A stretch of 64,000 nucleotides of DNA from Natronosalvus rutilus. Its GTDB lineage: Archaea; Halobacteriota; Halobacteria; Halobacteriales; Natrialbaceae. The stretch spans positions 2,399,451 to 2,463,450 of the forward strand of contig NZ_CP100355.1 of the NCBI RefSeq assembly GCF_024204665.1, in the 5' to 3' direction. A program made the translations under genes and the position numbers. The notes beneath the pieces were generated by a model. That model saw only the letters and a program-made list of their open reading frames with translations, searched no databases and was not told where the DNA came from. Below, in pieces: positions 16,361 through 24,665 of the stretch; the stretch's first letter is position 1; every line of letters starts with the position of its first letter.

Positions 16361-16708
16361 ATGACCACTACAAGCGGTACCGATCACGGTCACCAGGACG
16401 GTTCCGGTGGAGATCACGACCACGACGCCCAACCGATCACCGACCGCGTCCACGACAACTCCTGGTCGGCCAACCTCGAGAAACCCGCCCACGGCGAGGA
16501 CGCCGATCTGGTCCGACGGCAGGCCCTCGAGGCAATTGAACATACGACCTCGGGACACCACGTCAACCTCGTGACTCACGGCGCCCACGGCCACCCCGAG
16601 TCGTACCTGTACGAGACGCTCGAGACAGGGACCGACGGCGACGTCGACTGGGAGTACGTCGAGCAGTGTGGATGTGGCGGACACGTGACGCGCGTCCACA
16701 TCCGATAG
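16361..16708 (+). CDS. CGCGG-family putative radical-SAM-modified RiPP precursor
   Basis: A 115-residue protein with a His/Asp/Gly-rich N-terminus (about residues 1-28), a conserved middle part beginning NSWSANLEKPAHG, and the signature YVEQCGCGGHVTRVH at about residues 99-113. This matches the protein family annotated as CGCGG family rSAM-modified RiPP in haloarchaea. The Cys-Gly-Cys-Gly-Gly core would be the modified part. The partner radical SAM enzyme is not in this window. The start at 16361 is fixed by the upstream box and by the family's length. Confidence 0.8.
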   Translation: MTTTSGTDHGHQDGSGGDHDHDAQPITDRVHDNSWSANLEKPAHGEDADLVRRQALEAIEHTTSGHHVNLVTHGAHGHPESYLYETLETGTDGDVDWEYVEQCGCGGHVTRVHIR

Positions 16709-17187
16709 CGCCGCACCTCGAGTAGCGACGGGTTCCGTTCGAATCTACTTCTACAGATGCAATTCGACGTAAGAGACGCGCTCATTACACTTCTCGGATA
16801 CCTATTCGAAAACAGATAATATCGACGTATTACCAGAGAGAGTGACTAGCGACTATACTCGAATTCGTACCGAAGTCCTCGGCGAGAAGTACGCTGCAAC
16901 TGAATTGAGTTACCGAGATACGTGGTGAAGCAGTCGTTCCCTCTCGAGCGTTCTCGTCCAGGATTGCGAATGTTCCAAGCGCCACCAACGCCTGATATGG
17001 ATCGTATTAGCTCCATATTACACCCCATCGATCCGAATCGCGATTCTATCGATCAAAATGTGTACTGCCAAGACGTCACCAGCTATATCCGCCCGTTTTC
17101 GATACTCTATCGGGCAACCGGGCACGTACCCGACACTGAACTATTTCACACCCGATTAGTCTAGCAAAACGGTAGGTAGGCGAGAAT
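16709..17187. other. Intergenic region, about 480 bp
   Basis: AT-richer than the surroundings with no recognisable gene, tRNA or repeat. It separates the respiration block from the partition genes and may hold remnants of inserted DNA. Confidence 0.4.
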
Positions 17188-17634
17188 TCAGTCTCGCCGA
17201 CGCTCGAGGATGAGTTCGACCAATCGTTCCGGTTCTTCTACCGCGAGGGAGATGACGGCGTCGTGTATCTCGCGTTTCGCTTCGTCCCGAACGCCCTCCC
17301 GTCGCAACTCGGGAACCACGGATATTCCGACCGCGTCTTCGAATTCGTCCCACGTGCGCTCACGCACGTATAGCGGTCGCTGCTGGACTTCTGCGTATTC
17401 GAACGACGGCCCCGAGAGGTCCGCGTTCGCGTCCGTCTCGGTATCTGTGTCCTCCGCCGCGTCCGTGCCCGTATCCTCCCGTTTCGACACGTCCGACTGA
17501 ACTCGATCGGCCGACGGTGAATCGGACGACGGTTGCGAAGCGGCTTCGACCGCTGGCTCGGAATGTTCGTCCGCCGGATCCGTCTCCTCGGTCTCGAGCC
17601 CACCGAGGTCGTCGAACGGGTTCTCGTCACTCAC
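17188..17634 (-). CDS. Small acidic protein coupled to ParA (candidate partition partner)
   Basis: 148 residues from a GTG start that overlaps the parA stop by 4 bases, so it is translated with parA. The first 75 residues are a disordered Asp/Glu/Ser/Thr-rich region, and the last 70 (from YAEVQQRPLYVRERTWDEFED to the terminal ERRRD) form a compact charged helical domain. No ParB nuclease or HTH motif is seen. By position it is the likely DNA- or ParA-binding adaptor of this partition system. Confidence 0.7.
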   Translation of the reverse strand: MSDENPFDDLGGLETEETDPADEHSEPAVEAASQPSSDSPSADRVQSDVSKREDTGTDAAEDTDTETDANADLSGPSFEYAEVQQRPLYVRERTWDEFEDAVGISVVPELRREGVRDEAKREIHDAVISLAVEEPERLVELILERRRD

Positions 17635-18500
17635 CGCTCGACACCCCCGTTCGCGACGATTGTCGCAAGTTCCTCGAAGTTTTCGACCTGGCTATTCTCC
17701 GGGTCGTAATCGAGGAGCGGCTGGTTGGCCTTGAGCGACTTCGAGAGCGCTGCGCTGTATCGGACGCCTGGTTTGGGTGGTTTCATCTCGCCGTCGTCAA
17801 TTGCGTCGAACTCCGCCGGCGTAATCCGCGCAAAGTTCGGGATCTTCCCCTGGGTCGCCTCGGCGGTGTTCAGGTTCTCGAGGAGTTCGCGATCCTCGGT
17901 TCGCTGGTCGATCCGTTCGCGGAGCTTGTTCGGAACCAGTGCCAGAACATCGATGTCGATGTACTCCCGCGCTGGTTTGATGAGCCGATCCATCGTTCGT
18001 TTGTACCCGCCGATCGAACTCGAGCCTGGCTCAAGCGGGATGATGACGTTTTGTGTAGCGACCAGCGCGTTGTTGTTGAGCATCCCTGGATACGCGGGGC
18101 AGTCGAACACGATGTAGTCATAGCGCTCGCCGAGGAGCGGGTCGACGATCTTGGTTTTGACTCGAGCCGACCCCTGGAGGGCCCCGGCGAGGTCTTTTTC
18201 GACGTCCTCGAGCGTGTTCGACGACGGGAGGAGGTCGAATCCGAACGGCGTCTCGATGATGAGGTCGCCGGCGGTCGCGTCTCCCTGGTCGAGGATCACG
18301 TCGCCGAGCGTGAGTTCGTCGCGATAGGCGTCTCCGAATCCTAGGCCGTTCGTCGCGTGACCGTTCGGATCCAGGTCGGCGAACAGGACTCGCCCGCGTT
18401 CGGTCAGTTGGCGTGCGAGGTTCATCGAGATCGTCGATTTCCCGACGCCGCCTTTCAGGATGACGACGCTGACTGCGCGAGTCGTTTCTGCGTCACTCAT
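17631..18500 (-). CDS. parA: ParA-family partition ATPase
   Basis: A Walker-type ATPase of 289 residues that moves DNA by ATP-dependent nucleoid binding. The deviant Walker A KGGVGKST is at residues 16-23, the DLDPNGHATNGLG loop follows (about 47-59), and YDYIVFDCPAYPG is the Walker B/switch region. The ATG at 18500 (MSDAETTRAVSVV) is preferred over 18542, as the longer frame adds untypical residues. Upstream lies a cluster of AATAGG-like repeats, and downstream the coupled small gene, the normal parA-partner-centromere order. Chromosomes and megaplasmids of haloarchaea both carry such loci. Confidence 0.9.
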   Translation of the reverse strand: MSDAETTRAVSVVILKGGVGKSTISMNLARQLTERGRVLFADLDPNGHATNGLGFGDAYRDELTLGDVILDQGDATAGDLIIETPFGFDLLPSSNTLEDVEKDLAGALQGSARVKTKIVDPLLGERYDYIVFDCPAYPGMLNNNALVATQNVIIPLEPGSSSIGGYKRTMDRLIKPAREYIDIDVLALVPNKLRERIDQRTEDRELLENLNTAEATQGKIPNFARITPAEFDAIDDGEMKPPKPGVRYSAALSKSLKANQPLLDYDPENSQVENFEELATIVANGGVER

Positions 18501-18541
18501 GCGCTCCCCTCCGTGCTTCGAACCGGATATTGGAATAGTCA

Positions 18542-18775
18542 CCTATTGTGCCTATTCCTCGTTTCTGGACTATCACGCTTGTCGGTTGCATCCTCACACG
18601 TGGTCCGCTTAAAACTACCGTAGGGACCTTCCCGAGGTTGAATAGGTACAATAGGCCGGGTAGATGCGATAGTTCAAGCAGGCAGTATGGGCTGGATAGG
18701 CGCAATGGGCCAGACAGGTATAATAGTCGGAATAGGTGGTTTGGGTAGGTCAGGATAAATAGGTAGGGTAGGCAA
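18542..18775. repeat. Iteron cluster upstream of parA (candidate parS/centromere)
   Basis: More than a dozen short G/T/A words of the type AATAGG, GGTAG, CAGGT and ATGGG follow each other every 9-10 bases from about 18639 to 18775, interleaved with ATAGT. A GGAATAGGCACAATAGG word on the minus strand (18542-18558) and TGAATAGGTACAATAGG on the plus strand (18639-18655) form a large inverted repeat with two mismatches. The strong strand bias (very few C) is unlike coding DNA here. Confidence 0.65.
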
Positions 18776-19593
18776 CTTGGGGAAGTTACCTGAGGTAGCC
18801 GACTTAGGTAGCTCGTCAGAGGAAGAGTGGCCAGGTCACTAAGATATCTCAGAGTAAGCAGATTAGTAAGGTAGCATAGGCACCCTCGCTGAGTCTAGTG
18901 CCTCAGGAACTGTTGGGACCCCAGGTCGGATAGCACCCCAACTCGGTGCTACGGTCCGAGGAGGGAGTTCGGCGTCATCCGAGCCCACGTCGACGACAGT
19001 AACGTGGACTCGCTCGAGTGACGCGGACTCGTGGGAGAGTTGCGTGCGCATCTCGCACAGCGGAACGCACGACAGTGGCTGGCGATACAGGCGGTCCCCA
19101 CTGGGCACCACGTTCCCCCGAACCTGGGACGATGTCTCCCGGTATCGTATCGAACCGCAAGCTACAGAGGTTCTGGTGAACGTACGTCTACGTCGAAGCA
19201 GGTTGAACTCATGGGAAGGCGGGCTGTCTCATGTGACTTCCGAGTGGAAGTTGGCCTCGAGGCGCATTTCGACTCTCCAATGAGCCAGTCTTCGAAGATC
19301 AACAACTCTGGGATGCCCGGAGATCGGGATGGGGCTCAACTCACGACGGCCCTCCCAGCGAGAGAAGTAAATGTCGTCGCTCTCGCCAACAGTCTGGTTT
19401 CCGAATTGCCCGATGACGCTTCCGTTCGAGAACGCTTCGTTCGTACTCCTCCACGAGCAGGCGCAATTCGACCGATCCAGTATATAAACTACGGTTCGAT
19501 AAACCACATTGAGCTATACAAATTCCCCTTCTCACTCAACACCGCATCCCTATTCGCGAGCAATTTAAGCCGACGAACCGTCAGTGGCCGACA
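18776..19593. other. Intergenic region, about 820 bp
   Basis: The first 110 bases continue the AGG/TAG-rich character (for example TTAGGTAGCTC at about 18804). After about 18890 the composition returns to normal. Open frames on both strands have no recognisable family. A TATA-like AATTTAAG at 19562-19569 lies 25 bases before the gene at 19594. Confidence 0.4.
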
Positions 19594-20487
19594 ATGGTCG
19601 AAATCGGCATCGTCGGGTTAGATACGAGCCACGCCGAGTCGTACGCGGTGGCGATACAAAACCACCCGGAAACCTCGCTTGCGGGCGTCTGGGACGGGGG
19701 AGCCGTTCGCGATCGAGTGTACGCTCGAGCCTACAGTGAACGAAACGGAGCGTCGTTGTACGCCGAACCGCTCGAGATGGCCGACGACGTCGACGCGGTC
19801 ATGATTCTGACCGTGGACTGGACCACACACCGCGACCTCGCCATCCCCTTTCTACGGGAGGACGTCCCGACGGCCATCGACAAGCCGATCGCTGGGTCGC
19901 TCGAGGACGTTCGAGCGATCCGGACGGCCGCCGGCGAGACACCACTGTTCGGCGGCTCCGCGGTGCCGTACCATCCCTCCCTTCGCTCGGTTGAGGTTGC
20001 CGGCGACGGTCGGCTGTTCTACGGTGTCGGATACGGTGACCCGTTCTACTACGGTTGTCACGTCGTCGATGCGATCCGTTTTCTCTCCGGCCATCGGTGG
20101 GCGAGCGTCGCCCCTACTGATGGCCCGGGACGATCGGTCGACGTCGTCTTCGTCGATGGCTCGCATGCGACCGTCCGACTCGATGGAGAGAGTGACCGTG
20201 AAACGTTCACGTTCGTCGGCGTCGGCGACGAGACGATGGTCCGGGTGGTCGGAACCAGCGACGGCGACCTCGAGGGGATGTATCGGGGCTACCTGAACGC
20301 GTTCGTCGAGGCCATAACTGGAGCGCGTAAGGCGACCGGCGAACGAATCCTCGACGCTGCGACCCTCTTGCTCGGGGCGAACGCCGCACTCGAAACGGGC
20401 CAAACGATCACGCCGACGTCCGACTCGTTAGCGGCCTACAGCGTAGACGGGCGGGCGTTCCTCGAGGACTACCAGCCCTACTACTGA
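19594..20487 (+). CDS. Gfo/Idh/MocA-family oxidoreductase
   Basis: An NAD(P)-dependent sugar or cyclitol dehydrogenase of 297 residues. The Rossmann start EIGIVGLDTSHAESY (residues 3-17), an EKP-type motif present as IDKPIAGS (about 90-97, the catalytic Lys) and a C-terminal alpha/beta domain are visible. It is shorter than usual (330-380) and has GLDTSH in place of GxGxxG, a variant known in putative dehydrogenases of carbohydrate loci. The TATA box 25 bases upstream implies an almost leaderless mRNA. It is the first gene of the carbohydrate region; the substrate is unknown. Confidence 0.82.
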   Translation: MVEIGIVGLDTSHAESYAVAIQNHPETSLAGVWDGGAVRDRVYARAYSERNGASLYAEPLEMADDVDAVMILTVDWTTHRDLAIPFLREDVPTAIDKPIAGSLEDVRAIRTAAGETPLFGGSAVPYHPSLRSVEVAGDGRLFYGVGYGDPFYYGCHVVDAIRFLSGHRWASVAPTDGPGRSVDVVFVDGSHATVRLDGESDRETFTFVGVGDETMVRVVGTSDGDLEGMYRGYLNAFVEAITGARKATGERILDAATLLLGANAALETGQTITPTSDSLAAYSVDGRAFLEDYQPYY

Positions 20488-20906
20488 CGCTACACGCGAG
20501 TCTCGAGACCCGAAGCCGGCACAGGTCGTGAGAGCGTCCGTTCTCTCGTCCTCGCTCGGTTTAGCCCGGTCAGCCTGGCGGTCCTGCTGGCCTTCTGTGA
20601 ACAGCGCACGTCTCGAAATGAGTCACGAGGCGAACCACCAGGCTGAGAGGGGGTGGGAGCATCGGTAGTATTATCGACGTCGAGCGTCACCTCCAGACTG
20701 AGCCGGACTATGGAAGTAATTCACACGAGCAGCGCTCCAGGAGTGATCGGTTCGTTCACCAGGACTGTCGGCGGTAGCCGTTTTTCCACTGACAAACGTC
20801 AATCGGACGACTTCCTTCGACCGTCATTCGAAACGTCTGTTTCGGACGCCGTTCGCGCGGCGGCCGTGGACACGAGCGAGCAGGGTAACGAGGTGATCGC
20901 GACGAC
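20488..20906. other. Intergenic region, about 420 bp
   Basis: No intact gene. It contains a possible RidA N-terminal fragment at 20710-20799, listed separately. Confidence 0.4.
20710..20799 (+). pseudogene. Possible RidA-like N-terminal fragment
   Basis: The frame from the ATG at 20710 reads MEVIHTSSAPGVIGSFTRTV, close in pattern to the RidA start (acidic residues, AP-x-xIGPYSQAV). The sequence then diverges without the strand-forming VYVSGQ region. If real, it is a truncated relative of the intact RidA gene at 31936. Only about 30 codons support this. Confidence 0.3.
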
Positions 20907-21950
20907 ATGAGCGTCGATCGAACGGAGGGACAACAGGCGGTCGTCACCGACGGAACCGGAGACGTGTGGGCCGAAGAACGCGACATTCCCGAACCAGCAC
21001 CCGGCGAGGCGCTGGTTCGCGTCAGCGCGATCGGAATCTGTGGCAGCGACATCGGCGTCATCGAGGGCGAGGGGCCGCCGTGGACCGACTACCCGGTCGT
21101 GCTCGGTCACGAAGTCGCCGGCGAGGTCGTCGAACTCGGCGAGGGCGTCGACCACCTCGAGGTCGGCCAGCGAGTCGCGCTCCACGGGTTCGTCTACTGT
21201 GGCACCTGCGAGGCGTGTCGAGACGGCAGGTACTACCAGTGTACGGACTTGCAGGAGATTGGGTTCACGGTCGACGGCGGCTATCGAAAGTACGCCGCCT
21301 GGCCAGCGTACACGCTGACGCCGCTTCCGGACGACGTCTCGGACGTCGAGGCGAGCCAGATAGACTCGGCGGGGTGTACGCTCCACGCCCTCCAGCGCAT
21401 TCAGACGTCGTTCACCGACACCGCCGCCGTCCTCGGGCCGGGGTCGCTCGGTCTCTACGGGGTGCAACTCCTGCGAGCACAGGGCGTGAAGGAGATCGTC
21501 CTGACGGGCACACGTGAGGAACGCCTCGAGGCGGGGAAACGCCTCGGAGCAACGCGTACGGTCAACGTCTACGAGGAGGACCCAGTCGAGGCGATTATGG
21601 AGCGCACGGACGGGCGCGGCGTCGACGTCTGCGTCGAGGCTGCCGGGGCTGGCGACGTCCTCGACACGTGCGTCCAGAGCGCCGCCAAGCAGGGGAAAAT
21701 CGTCCTGACGGGCGTTTTCGGCCAGCGAAAGGAACTCGATCCAGACCAGATTGTCGCGAAGGAGCTGACCGTCGTCGGTGGCGTGACAGCCTCCCACGCG
21801 GTCGACGAGGTGATCGAACTGTTCCGACGGGACGACCTGACGGTCGACGGCGTCGTCACACACGAGTTCCCGCTCGAGGAGTTCGAGACGGCACTCGAGA
21901 CGGTTCGTGAACGGCGCGATGGCGTCGTCAAGGCCGTTCTTCGGCCGTAG
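20907..21950 (+). CDS. Zinc-dependent medium-chain dehydrogenase (sorbitol/threonine DH type)
   Basis: Oxidises a polyol or sugar alcohol with NAD(P)+. Catalytic zinc ligands are Cys in GICGSD (about residue 45) and the His-Glu of LGHEVAGEV (about 69-70). The structural zinc site is complete as CGTCEACRDGRYYQC (about 98-112). A GPGSLGLYGVQL nucleotide-binding loop follows at about 176. Length 347 is normal. It starts at the ATG at 20907. Neighbouring sugar genes suggest a carbohydrate-derived substrate. Confidence 0.88.
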   Translation: MSVDRTEGQQAVVTDGTGDVWAEERDIPEPAPGEALVRVSAIGICGSDIGVIEGEGPPWTDYPVVLGHEVAGEVVELGEGVDHLEVGQRVALHGFVYCGTCEACRDGRYYQCTDLQEIGFTVDGGYRKYAAWPAYTLTPLPDDVSDVEASQIDSAGCTLHALQRIQTSFTDTAAVLGPGSLGLYGVQLLRAQGVKEIVLTGTREERLEAGKRLGATRTVNVYEEDPVEAIMERTDGRGVDVCVEAAGAGDVLDTCVQSAAKQGKIVLTGVFGQRKELDPDQIVAKELTVVGGVTASHAVDEVIELFRRDDLTVDGVVTHEFPLEEFETALETVRERRDGVVKAVLRP

Positions 21951-21956
21951 TGAGGC

Positions 21957-22004
21957 GGTTCGGTTTCAGGTTTCGGGCTTCGGGTTTCAGGTTTCAGGTT
22001 TCGG
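21957..22004. repeat. Heptamer tandem repeat (GTTTCAG/GTTTCGG type), about 7 units
   Basis: Immediately after the dehydrogenase stop, about seven 7-base units of GTTTCAG or GTTTCGG with one GCTTCGG variant. It is too short and has no spacers, so it is not CRISPR. Slippage is the likely origin. Confidence 0.8.
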
Positions 22005-22073
22005 TCCCGAGCATCGAGTCAGTTGTTTACCAGAGTTGAACAGTTAAGGGAACCAGGAATGAATCGAGAGAAC

Positions 22074-22223
22074 ATGCCCCAGCGACGAGAGAACTCGAGC
22101 GAGAAAAACGGATCCAGGCGGTGCAGACGACGCTGGAAATCTTCGAGGTCCTTCGCGAGAAGGGTGGGCGGGAGTCACGGAGATTGCCAGGAAATCGACG
22201 TCACGAAAGGGACCGTCCACTGA
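22074..22223 (+). pseudogene. Broken IclR-family HTH domain
   Basis: From 22109 the sequence reads RIQAVQTTLEIFEVLREKGG, then in another frame GVTEIAR (22171), then in a third EIDVTKGTVH followed by a stop at 22221. Joined, this is the winged-HTH start of an IclR/TrmB-type regulator, parallel to VQATHLSLEILDEIRHRDGAGVTELA of the intact IclR at 32872. Two single-base losses and loss of the ligand-binding domain make it non-functional. Confidence 0.72.
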
Positions 22224-22263
22224 ACCAGCGTATTTTTGGTGACACCCCCGAAAGAGAGCGTTC

Positions 22264-22473
22264 ATGCGCGTTACCGTAGCCGACTCGGCAGTATTCATGT
22301 ATAACCTCGGCGTCGTCCTCAGCGGCGGATACGTTGCCACGATGTTGAACGTAAACGATCGGTATCAGTTGCTGGGGGTGATGGTCGTCTTCGCGCTCTT
22401 CTGGACAATTTATTTCAAATTCTACATGCGTTCCCGCCTCGAAACCCTGGATGAGCGGAGCGAATCGGGGTGA
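22264..22473 (+). CDS. Hypothetical small membrane protein, 69 residues
   Basis: Two hydrophobic helices (about residues 12-27 and 35-51) followed by a charged tail. No family recognised. Codon use is acceptable, and the frame is intact amid decayed genes, but expression is uncertain. Confidence 0.45.
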   Translation: MRVTVADSAVFMYNLGVVLSGGYVATMLNVNDRYQLLGVMVVFALFWTIYFKFYMRSRLETLDERSESG

Positions 22474-22552
22474 GAATGTCCCTCGTACCGTACCATTATG
22501 AGCCACCTATCAGAACCAGTTCGTCTGTAGATACGTATACCCAATCTAACGA

Positions 22553-23020
22553 ATGAAAACAGCTATACTATTGGATTCGACAGCGGAGTATGTGGGTATC
22601 GCATTTCGAAATAGCGAGGGGTTTGCTCCTCGAGCGCGGGTACAATCGAGGTTACCTCTCGTCAACGAACACTCCGACGTGGATGCCCAGACGGTCGTTT
22701 CCCGACTGCCGGGCAACGACCTGAGCGTGGCGATGCTCCAGACGTTCACAACGCACGAACACACCGACTGGTGCAAGCCAAATCGGCTCAAGGGCAGGAT
22801 ACGCGACGAACCGAACGTCGTGAGCGAACTCGCGACCGCCATCGACGACCACGGACAACGTCCGGCCGGTCGATCATGTGGGATTCACAGACCGCCTCGG
22901 AGACGGGAAGGAGTTTCTCGAGTTCCTCGTCGAAACGAGCGGACACGGCCACGCAATGCTCGAGACGGATTGCGAATGCTGGCTACGACGTACAGTGAAT
23001 CAATTGAAGCACCTTTCACG
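22553..23020 (+). pseudogene. Decayed coding region, family not recognised
   Basis: A frame starting MKTAILLDSTAEYVGIAF gives protein-like sequence to about 22860 (SELATAIDDHG), then continues more plausibly in another frame as GFTDRLGDGKEFLEFLVE (22878-22935). The switch suggests a frameshifted gene of about 150 codons that runs up to the dehydrogenase at 23038. I cannot name it, and it may be noise. Confidence 0.3.
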
Positions 23021-23037
23021 ACCCCTATGTCAAGGTC

Positions 23038-24045
23038 ATGAGCGAGAATCCAACCATCGTCTTTACGGACGTCGAATCGGTTTCGATCGAAGAACGTGAT
23101 GTCCCGGAACCCGGTAGCGATCAAGTGATGATCCGTTCGGAACGGACCCTCGTCAGCACCGGTACGGAGTTGACGGTTCTCTCCGGAGACGTTCCGCCGG
23201 GATCGAGCTGGGACGACACCATCGAGTACCCGTTCACGCCGGGGTACAATAACGTCGGAACCGTCGTCGAAACCGGCGACGCTGTCGAGACGATTTCGAC
23301 GGGCGACCGTGTCGCCACGTACGGTTCTCACGCGAAATACGTCCGTACGGACGCCAGCACCTGTCGGCCGATTCCCGACGGCGTGACCGACGACGACGCT
23401 GTCTTCTTCACCATCGCCGAGATCGTGATGAACGGTATTCGCCGGAGCGGCCTTACGTGGGGCGAATCGAGCGCCGTCTACGGGCTCGGTCTGCTCGGTC
23501 AACTGGCCGTCAGAATCGGTCACGCCGCCGGTGCTCGCCCGGTCGTCGGCTTCGACGTCGCCGACTCGCGACTCGAGTACCTCCCAGATAAGCCAAACGT
23601 CGTCGGTGCCAACCCGCTCGAGTGTGATCCCGAAACGGTCCTCCGCGAGGAATCCGAGGGGCGGCTCGCTGACGTCGTCTTCGAGGTGACGGGGAACCCC
23701 AACGTCATCACCGACGAGTTCGACGTGCTTCGCGACCAGGGTCGGCTGGTCGTCCTGAGCAGCCCACGAGGCGAGACGAGGATCGACCTCCACGACCACT
23801 GCAACACGCCGAGCTACAGGATCATCGGTGCGCACAACTCATCTCATCCGTCCACAGCGACGCCCGACAACCCGTGGACCCAGCATCGCCACGCCGAACT
23901 GTTCTTTGAGTACGTCACCGACGGCAGCATCGACGTCTCTTCACTCGTCAGCCACTCGGTTCCCTTTCGAGAGGGACCACGACTCTACGACGACCTGCTC
24001 GAAGACCGCTCGGAGGCGATGGGTATCGTCCTCGAGTGGGAGTGA
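23038..24045 (+). CDS. MDR-family dehydrogenase lacking zinc ligands
   Basis: 335 residues with the medium-chain reductase fold: N-terminal GroES-like domain and a Rossmann loop GLGLLGQLAV at about residue 150. The catalytic Cys is replaced (RTLVSTGTELTVL) and the four-Cys structural zinc loop is missing, as in BchC-like and some inositol/sugar dehydrogenases annotated zinc-binding only by fold. The segment GYNNVGTVVETGD replaces the GHE motif. It likely oxidises or reduces a sugar derivative with NAD(P). The ATG at 23038 is typical (MSENPTIVFTD). Confidence 0.8.
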   Translation: MSENPTIVFTDVESVSIEERDVPEPGSDQVMIRSERTLVSTGTELTVLSGDVPPGSSWDDTIEYPFTPGYNNVGTVVETGDAVETISTGDRVATYGSHAKYVRTDASTCRPIPDGVTDDDAVFFTIAEIVMNGIRRSGLTWGESSAVYGLGLLGQLAVRIGHAAGARPVVGFDVADSRLEYLPDKPNVVGANPLECDPETVLREESEGRLADVVFEVTGNPNVITDEFDVLRDQGRLVVLSSPRGETRIDLHDHCNTPSYRIIGAHNSSHPSTATPDNPWTQHRHAELFFEYVTDGSIDVSSLVSHSVPFREGPRLYDDLLEDRSEAMGIVLEWE

Positions 24046-24100
24046 TCGCTCGACGGTCTGAGGAGGAGAATTTGTAATCGGTATCCCCGAGCGGCTCTCG

Positions 24101-24410
24101 CTACGGAAACTCGACGTCGACGGGGTCGCCGCGTTTAACGAACCCGTGTGTCGCCTCGACGACGGCGACGGCCACGATTCCCTCCTCGCCCGTCGTCTCC
24201 GGAACTCGAACGTCCCGAATCGTCTCGACGAAATCATCGACGAGGCCTCGGTTGGAGTCGCTTCCCCAGTTGATCGAAGCGGTGCCGTCGTCGCCCTCGC
24301 GGGCGTCCGTGTGTTTGAGCGTTTGAGCGAAGTAATCCACCTCGACGGTCGCCTCCGTAGCGACGAGACTGACCGTGGCGTCGCCGGGCGATACCGTCAG
24401 CGTTCACAGT
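24101..24410 (-). pseudogene. C-terminal remnant of a Gfo/Idh/MocA oxidoreductase
   Basis: About 100 residues open upstream to a stop at 24411: VSPGDATVSLVATEATVEVDYFAQTLKHTD, then GSDSNRGLVDDFVETIRD and a terminal GEEGIVAVAVVEATHGFVKRGDPVDVEF. This is the ending of an oxidoreductase of the family (the helix with AAVVEA followed by a short strand), but the Rossmann domain is absent. Short internal ATGs could give a 79-residue peptide that would not fold as an enzyme. Confidence 0.7.
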
Positions 24411-24665
24411 GAAACGACGACACAGATGCGGACCGATCCCTCGATAGTTTCACTCGAAAATCTACCGCGTGGTCCTCATCGTACACACCCGATGACGGAT
24501 CCTCCGACTGGGTGCGCTGGGGCAAACAAAACGGCGGAGCGACGGCGATGACGACGATAATCTCGTAGATGGCGCGAGGATCGATCCGCGGTGGTCGTCA
24601 GGCGGCCGTCAGGTCGACCCTCGAGAGGACGTAGACTTATAGTGTCCCCGTCAGTGACGTGCAGT

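Noticed and set aside
18639..18775. CRISPR array near parA
   Set aside because: Words are 5-8 bases with 9-10 base phasing and no unique spacers or cas genes.
21957..22004. CRISPR or telomere-like array
   Set aside because: Contiguous 7-base tandem units without spacers; too short, chromosomal and internal.
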